From Betaproteobacteria bacterium (GTDB lineage: Bacteria; Pseudomonadota; Gammaproteobacteria; Burkholderiales; SG8-39): DNA of 10,142 bases. Both the position numbers and the translations under genes were made by a program. The notes below the pieces were generated by a model. That model had not been told where the DNA came from. It saw only the letters and a program-made list of their open reading frames with translations, and ran no database searches. The stretch lies in assembly GCA_011391185.1 (NCBI GenBank), contig JAABRB010000098.1, forward strand, positions 1 through 10,142. The letters are read 5' to 3'. Shown here piece after piece: positions 6,665 through 10,142 of this stretch (within the stretch, counting starts at the first letter, position 1; the number at the start of each line of letters is the position of its first letter).

Positions 6665-8326
6665 CTAAGCGGCTGCCAGCTCCGCACCTGCGCCCGCGAG
6701 GTAGTCCTCGTAGCACCCGCGGAAGTCGACCACGGTGGCGGCGGCCCCGTCTTCTCCCGGCCTGAGCTCGATGATGCGCGTGGCGAGCGAGGAGACGAAC
6801 TCGCGGTCGTGCGAGACGAATACGAGCGTCCCGGTGTACTTTTCGAGCGCGGTGTTGAGCGACTCGATCGACTCCATGTCGAGGTGATTGGTCGGCTCAT
6901 CCAGCAGCATCACGTTCGGCATGCCGAGCATCAGCTTGCCGATCAGCATGCGCTGGCCCTCGCCACCGGAGATCACCTTGAGTGATTTCTTCTGGTCGTC
7001 ACCCGAGAACAGAAGCTGCCCGAGCGTCGCGCGCACGATCTGCTCGTCGTCCTGGTGGTCCTTGCGGCGCCACCGGCCCATCCAGTCGGCGAGCGACTCA
7101 TCTCCCTTGAACTCATCCTCCGGATCCTGGGGCCAGTAGCCTGGACACGCCTTTTCGGCCCACTTCACGGTGCCGGCGTCCGTCTTCAGGTTCCCGTGCA
7201 TGTCCCCCTGCATGTTCCCTAACAGGCAGCGCAACAGCGTGGTCTTGCCCACGCCGTTGGGGCCGATGATCGCCACCTTCTCGCCCGCCTCGATCGAAAG
7301 ATCCAACTTGTCGAACAGGCGCTTTCCGCGCTCATAGCCCTTGCCGAGCCCCTTCGCCTCCAGGGCCAGGCGGTGCAGCTTCTCCTTCGGGTCGACGAGG
7401 AACCGGATGAACGGGTACTGGCGGCTGGAGGGCTTCACGTCCTCCACCTTGAGTTTCTCGATCTGCTTCCTGCGCGAAGTGGCCTGGCGCGCCTTGGCCT
7501 TGTGCGCGCGGAAGCGCCGCACGAAATCCTCCAGGTCGGCGATGCGGTCCTTGGCGCGGGCGTTGTCCTTCTCCAGCTGCTGCTTCGCCAGCGTCGAGGC
7601 TTCCATGTAATCGTCGTAGTTGCCCGCGTAGACGCGAATGCCGCCGTAATCGACGTCCGCCATGTGCGTGCACACGCTGGAAAGAAAGTGCCGGTCGTGC
7701 GAGATGATCACCATCGTGCTCGTGCGCCGGTTCAGCACGTCTTCCAGCCAGCGGATGCTGTTGATGTCCAGATTGTTGGTCGGCTCGTCCAGCAGCAGGA
7801 TGTCCGGATCGCCGAAGAGGGCCTGCGCCAGCAGCACGCGCAGCTTCCATCCCGGCGCCACCGCACTCATCGGCCCCTGGTGCTGCGCCGTCGGCACGCC
7901 CAGGCCGAGCAACAGCTCGCCCGCGCGCGCCTCTGCCGTGTAGCCGCCGTACTCCGCGTACTTCGCCTCCAGGTCCGCCGCGCGGAGGAACTCCTCTTCC
8001 CCCGCGTCCGGATTCGCGTAGATCGCGTCGCGCTCGCGCATCGCGCCCCACATTTCCGCGTGGCCCATCAGCACAACGTCCAGAACGCGCTCGTACTCGT
8101 AGGCGAACTGGTCCTGGCGCAGCCTGCCCACCCGCTCGTTGGCATCGATCGCCACCGACCCGGCGCTCGGCTCGAGCTCGCCACTCAGGATCTTCATGAA
8201 GGTCGACTTGCCGCAGCCATTGGCGCCGATCAGGCCATAGCGATTCCCGCCGCCGAACTTGACGGAGACGTCCGAAAAAAGGGGCCTGGCCCCGAACTGC
8301 ATGGCAATGCCGGAGGTGACGATCAC
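6665..8326 (-). CDS. ybiT: ABC-F family ATPase, YbiT-type translation factor
   Basis: This 553-residue protein has two ATP-binding cassettes on one chain and no membrane segments, so it is an ABC-F protein acting at the ribosome and not a transporter. Cassette 1 has Walker [10 protein letters not shown] (34-42), the degenerate signature APGWKLR (157-163) typical of YbiT, and Walker [12 protein letters not shown] (177-187). The linker (about 240-310) is charged and holds [16 protein letters not shown]. Cassette 2 has GPNGVGKTT (355-363), signature SGGEGQRM (453-460) and [10 protein letters not shown] (474-483). E181 and E477 are the catalytic glutamates. It matches E. coli YbiT along its whole length. 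Start: GTG 8326, matching the family's N-terminus. Its leader is unusual, with an extended -10 box, a tandem repeat, a terminator-like hairpin and a short overlapping ORF. The exact role of YbiT in translation is not settled. Confidence 0.95.
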   Translation of the reverse strand: MIVTSGIAMQFGARPLFSDVSVKFGGGNRYGLIGANGCGKSTFMKILSGELEPSAGSVAIDANERVGRLRQDQFAYEYERVLDVVLMGHAEMWGAMRERDAIYANPDAGEEEFLRAADLEAKYAEYGGYTAEARAGELLLGLGVPTAQHQGPMSAVAPGWKLRVLLAQALFGDPDILLLDEPTNNLDINSIRWLEDVLNRRTSTMVIISHDRHFLSSVCTHMADVDYGGIRVYAGNYDDYMEASTLAKQQLEKDNARAKDRIADLEDFVRRFRAHKAKARQATSRRKQIEKLKVEDVKPSSRQYPFIRFLVDPKEKLHRLALEAKGLGKGYERGKRLFDKLDLSIEAGEKVAIIGPNGVGKTTLLRCLLGNMQGDMHGNLKTDAGTVKWAEKACPGYWPQDPEDEFKGDESLADWMGRWRRKDHQDDEQIVRATLGQLLFSGDDQKKSLKVISGGEGQRMLIGKLMLGMPNVMLLDEPTNHLDMESIESLNTALEKYTGTLVFVSHDREFVSSLATRIIELRPGEDGAAATVVDFRGCYEDYLAGAGAELAAA

Positions 8327-8382
8327 TTGAGAGGTTCCAGAAACAAAAAAGCCGGCCGCGACCAGCTTTGGTTGGGACTCAC
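8323..8382 (-). CDS. Possible 19-residue leader peptide overlapping the ybiT start
   Basis: A small ORF in the ybiT leader starts at GTG 8382 and reads [19 protein letters not shown]. Its TGA stop (8325-8323) overlaps the ybiT GTG start (8326-8324) as GTGA, a classic arrangement for translational coupling. It runs straight through the terminator-like hairpin and T run, so its translation would affect folding there. There is no good Shine-Dalgarno before its GTG, and an ORF this short can arise by chance, so coding status is uncertain. Confidence 0.3.
   Translation of the reverse strand: MSPNQSWSRPAFLFLEPLK
8341..8366 (-). terminator. Terminator-like hairpin with T run inside the ybiT leader (possible attenuator)
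   Basis: On the minus strand, GCTGGTC and GGCCGGC (8366-8351) can pair over 6-7 bp, including two G-T wobbles, with a tiny loop, followed directly by TTTTTTGTTT (8350-8341). This has the form of an intrinsic terminator but lies between the candidate promoter (8418-8410) and the ybiT GTG (8326). No gene ends here on this strand, so a leader attenuator is the natural reading. The short loop and wobble pairs lower confidence. Confidence 0.5.
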
Positions 8383-8397
8383 TTTGGTTGGGACTTA
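8366..8397. repeat. Tandem 16-bp repeat in the ybiT leader
   Basis: CTTTGGTTGGGACTCA (8366-8381) is followed at once by CTTTGGTTGGGACTTA (8382-8397), 15 of 16 identical. The repeat lies just upstream of the terminator-like hairpin in the direction of ybiT transcription. ACCA at the end of the copy nearest the hairpin could pair with TGGT in the hairpin's 5' arm (8372-8361, 4 bp), a weak competing fold. Confidence 0.9.
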
Positions 8398-8409
8398 CTG
8401 CCGGGAGAC

Positions 8410-8418
8410 ATTATAGCA
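8410..8418 (-). promoter_or_regulatory. Extended -10 promoter for ybiT
   Basis: Read on the minus strand this is TGCTATAAT, a perfect extended -10 (TGnTATAAT), unusual in such G+C-rich DNA. The predicted start of transcription near 8403 leaves a leader of about 77 nt before the ybiT GTG. The -35 position (8438-8433, GTCGGC) is poor, which is compatible with an extended -10 promoter. With only 56-73 bp gaps downstream, it could drive all four minus-strand genes. Confidence 0.6.
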
Positions 8419-8563
8419 GCGTCGCCTCCACGGCCGACCGGACCGGAAACCTGCGAGTTCGTCATGCCTCCACGAGACAACCCGGTGAAATCGGATCCGG
8501 GAGGCCGTTGCCGGGTCGGCCGCGGTCCGAATGAACGAGGCGTATCCGGCCTGGCCGTCCCGA

Positions 8564-8569
8564 TACAAT
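8564..8569 (+). promoter_or_regulatory. Candidate -10 box for the EamA transporter gene
   Basis: TACAAT is a five-of-six -10 match. It overlaps the first two bases of an in-frame ATG at 8568, so if it is a real promoter, translation must start later, at GTG 8628. No -35 hexamer is apparent. The stretch from 8419 to 8563 between the divergent promoters holds no gene I can support. Confidence 0.35.
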
Positions 8570-8627
8570 GTCGCGCCTCCATGAGATTCACCTCGCCAGG
8601 CACGCCGACAACCTCGCGGGCCGCCCG

Positions 8628-9491
8628 GTGACCGCCGCCGCGCTCGCACTGGTGCTCGCCGCAGCGTTCGCGCATGCGAGCTGGAACCTGTTCCTGAAGA
8701 AGGCACGCGGGGGGCCGGCATTCATGACCCTGGCCGCGGTGGCCGCGGCGGTCATCTGGGCGCCGGCCGCAGCCACGGAGTGGTGGATCAAGGGGTACGT
8801 GTTCGAGCCGATCCACCTCGCGCCGGTCGCGGCGAGCGCGGCGGTGCACTCCGTCTACTTCCTGCTCCTCGATCGCGGCTATCGCTTCGGGGATCTCTCG
8901 ATCGTCTATCCGCTCGCCCGCGCGACGGGTCCCATTCTCACGGTGATCGCCGCGATTACAGTGCTCGGCGAGCGGCCCGGCCCCCTCGCGCTCGGCGGCG
9001 CGTTGCTCGTGGTGGCGGGCGCGTATCTCCTCACCGGAAACCCGTTGCGCCTGTTCTCGCGAGACCGGCCGCGGGGTGCCGGATTCGCGCTCCTGACGGG
9101 CGCGACCATCGCCCTTTACACCGTGATCGACAAGATTGCGGTCAGCACGCTTCTGATCCCGCCCATCATCTTCGACTGGGCGTGCGTCACGCTGCGCATC
9201 CTCATCTTCGCGCCGCTGGCACTGCGCGGCGGACGCGGCACGATCGCGGAGTCGTGGCGTCTCGACCGCCGCGCAATCCTGGTCGTCGCAATCCTCTCCC
9301 CGCTCGCATATATCCTGGTGCTGATGGCCATGGTGTTCACGCCGGTGAGCCTCGTCGCACCGGCGCGCGAGATGAGCATCCTCTTCGCCGCCCTCATGGG
9401 CGCGCACTTCCTCAAGGAAGGCGATGCGACCCGCCGGCTCATGGCGGCGGCGGCCATCGTCCTGGGTATCGTCCTGCTCGCCAGAGGTTGA
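8628..9491 (+). CDS. EamA/DMT-superfamily transporter
   Basis: This protein of about 287 residues is almost wholly hydrophobic, with about ten membrane segments in two five-helix halves, the layout of EamA-type drug/metabolite transporters in the inner membrane. Family features include ASWNLFLKKA after helix 1, the GDLSIVYPLARATGP stretch closing helix 3 and opening helix 4, ITVLGERP after helix 4, and, in the second half, VAPAREMSILFAALMGAHFLKEG. Such proteins usually export amino acids, metabolites or drugs; the substrate cannot be read from the sequence. Start is uncertain: GTG 8628 lies right before helix 1 and is preferred because ATG 8568 overlaps a -10-like box and would add 20 polar residues. 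It diverges from ybiT and is followed, 87 bp later, by the carboxymuconolactone-decarboxylase-family gene. Confidence 0.85.
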   Translation: MTAAALALVLAAAFAHASWNLFLKKARGGPAFMTLAAVAAAVIWAPAAATEWWIKGYVFEPIHLAPVAASAAVHSVYFLLLDRGYRFGDLSIVYPLARATGPILTVIAAITVLGERPGPLALGGALLVVAGAYLLTGNPLRLFSRDRPRGAGFALLTGATIALYTVIDKIAVSTLLIPPIIFDWACVTLRILIFAPLALRGGRGTIAESWRLDRRAILVVAILSPLAYILVLMAMVFTPVSLVAPAREMSILFAALMGAHFLKEGDATRRLMAAAAIVLGIVLLARG

Positions 9492-9535
9492 AAAGGACGG
9501 TTGAGCGTCGCGGCCGGAGGCGAACGGGGGAACGT

Positions 9536-9541
9536 TATACT
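9536..9541 (+). promoter_or_regulatory. Candidate -10 box for the carboxymuconolactone-decarboxylase-family gene
   Basis: TATACT matches the -10 consensus at five of six positions and stands 37 bp before the ATG at 9579, within the 87-bp gap after the transporter gene. No -35 is visible at normal spacing. It suggests that the gene may be transcribed separately from the transporter. Confidence 0.35.
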
Positions 9542-9578
9542 CGGCGCCCGACTCACGATCCCGCGGAGCGCGCGTCCC

Positions 9579-10097
9579 ATGGCACGCATCCCCTACGCCG
9601 ATACCGCAGACCCCGCCATCGCCGAGCTCGCCGGGCAGATCCGGCGCGAACGCGGCGGGAAGGTCCTCAATCTGTACCGCATGCTGCTGCACAGCCCGCC
9701 GGTCGCGCGCGGCTGGCTCAATCTCTTCACCGCCCTCCGGCAGCAGGCCGCGCTCGGAGGCCGTTATCGCGAGCTTGCGATCATGCGCATCGCAGTGCTG
9801 AACGGTGCGGACTACGAGTTCCAGCAGCATGTGCCCTTCGCGTTGAAGGAAGGGCTGACGCAAGCGCAGCTTGATGCGCTCAAGGCGGGCAAGTCGCCCG
9901 AGGGCATGACCGATGCCGATTATGCAGTGCTCGCGTATGCAGACGCGATGACGCGGCAGATCCGCGTGCCCGACGACGTGTTCGCGGCGGTGCGCAAGCA
10001 CTTTCCGGAGCGCGAAATCGTCGAACTCACTGCCACCGTCGGCGGCTACAACCTCGTCTCGCGCTTCCTCGAGGCGATCCAGATCGACCACGAGTGA
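9579..10097 (+). CDS. Carboxymuconolactone decarboxylase family protein (cysteine-free, AhpD-like fold)
   Basis: This 172-residue, probably cytosolic all-helical protein carries the carboxymuconolactone-decarboxylase-family core RELAIMRIAVLNGADYEFQQHVPFALKEGLT (about 64-94). E65, E80 and H84 are at the positions conserved in this family. It has no cysteine at all, so it cannot be an AhpD-type CxxC peroxidase; it belongs with the decarboxylase-like members, most of unknown substrate. Nothing around it points to protocatechuate degradation, so a true PcaC function is not supported. The start at ATG 9579 is backed by GGAG at 9565-9568, 10 nt upstream; the frame is open further upstream but the extra residues look unconserved. 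Its stop (10095-10097) lies next to, or overlaps, the following gene's start. Confidence 0.85.
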   Translation: MARIPYADTADPAIAELAGQIRRERGGKVLNLYRMLLHSPPVARGWLNLFTALRQQAALGGRYRELAIMRIAVLNGADYEFQQHVPFALKEGLTQAQLDALKAGKSPEGMTDADYAVLAYADAMTRQIRVPDDVFAAVRKHFPEREIVELTATVGGYNLVSRFLEAIQIDHE

Positions 10098-10099
10098 GC

Positions 10100-10142
10100 A
10101 TGGCCTTGCGCCGCGAGGACTTCACCCTCGTCCACGCACTCC
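10100..10142 (+). CDS. Start of a further gene, cut by window edge
   Basis: An ATG two bases after the preceding stop opens a frame reading MALRREDFTLVHAL to the edge. A GTG at 10094 in the same frame would give a GTGA overlap with the preceding stop, typical of coupled genes. The REDFxxxHxL opening resembles the N-terminus of 4-hydroxybenzoyl-CoA-thioesterase-like hotdog proteins that I recall from betaproteobacteria, but 14 residues are too few to assign a function. Confidence 0.45.
   Translation, partial: MALRREDFTLVHAL

Noticed and set aside
6592..6900. N-terminal extension of the unknown gene into ybiT
   Set aside because: The frame is open back to 6900, but the extra part overlaps the conserved end of ybiT and encodes Ser/Arg/Pro-rich sequence. 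The conserved part begins after 6591.
8481..8501. CCCGG...CCGGG inverted repeat as a terminator or operator
   Set aside because: The stem is only 5 bp with an 11-bp loop, there is no T run, and such matches are expected by chance at this base composition.
8379..10091. A 570-codon open frame on the minus strand
   Set aside because: It is antisense to the transporter and the carboxymuconolactone-decarboxylase-family gene, both of which have clear families. Its composition (Arg, Asp, Glu, His-rich, low complexity) is that of a shadow frame.

Overview
This window looks like chromosomal DNA of a high-G+C proteobacterium. A betaproteobacterial (Burkholderiales-like) origin is my best guess, from the YbiT-type ABC-F protein, a YfiQ/PatZ-type fusion, an MliC-type lipoprotein and strong G/C third positions. 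The lineage is inferred, not proven. I see no rRNA, tRNA, CRISPR array, insertion sequence or phage gene.

Positions 1-2791 hold a hydantoin-to-D-amino-acid module. A D-hydantoinase/dihydropyrimidinase (minus strand) is followed by an N-carbamoyl-D-amino-acid hydrolase (minus strand, cut by the left edge). An Asp/Glu/hydantoin racemase diverges from the hydantoinase across a 127-bp promoter region. Together they would racemise 5-substituted hydantoins, open the ring and remove the carbamoyl group. Between hydantoinase and carbamoylase lies an elaborate palindromic repeat (408-513) made of two inverted copies of a double-hairpin module, whose stems are kept by compensatory changes.

Positions 2800-8415 are all on the minus strand and could be one transcription unit, in the order ybiT-type ABC-F ATPase, a conserved protein of unknown function, an MliC-type lipoprotein, and a large acyl-CoA synthetase (NDP-forming)/GNAT acyltransferase fusion. 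Gaps are 56-73 bp. Upstream of ybiT there is an extended -10 promoter, then a leader with a 16-bp tandem repeat, a terminator-like hairpin with a T run, and a 19-codon ORF whose stop overlaps the ybiT GTG start. This is the most interesting regulatory structure in the window. The MliC-type protein lacks both residues thought to insert into the lysozyme active site, and the PatZ-like protein keeps the phospho-histidine that E. coli PatZ lacks.

Positions 8564-10142 are on the plus strand: an EamA/DMT-type ten-helix transporter, a cysteine-free carboxymuconolactone-decarboxylase-family protein, and the first codons of a further gene cut by the right edge.

None of the main genes is novel as a family. 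The things most worth a second look are the ybiT leader, the double-hairpin repeat, the altered MliC residues and the intact synthetase histidines in the PatZ-like fusion.
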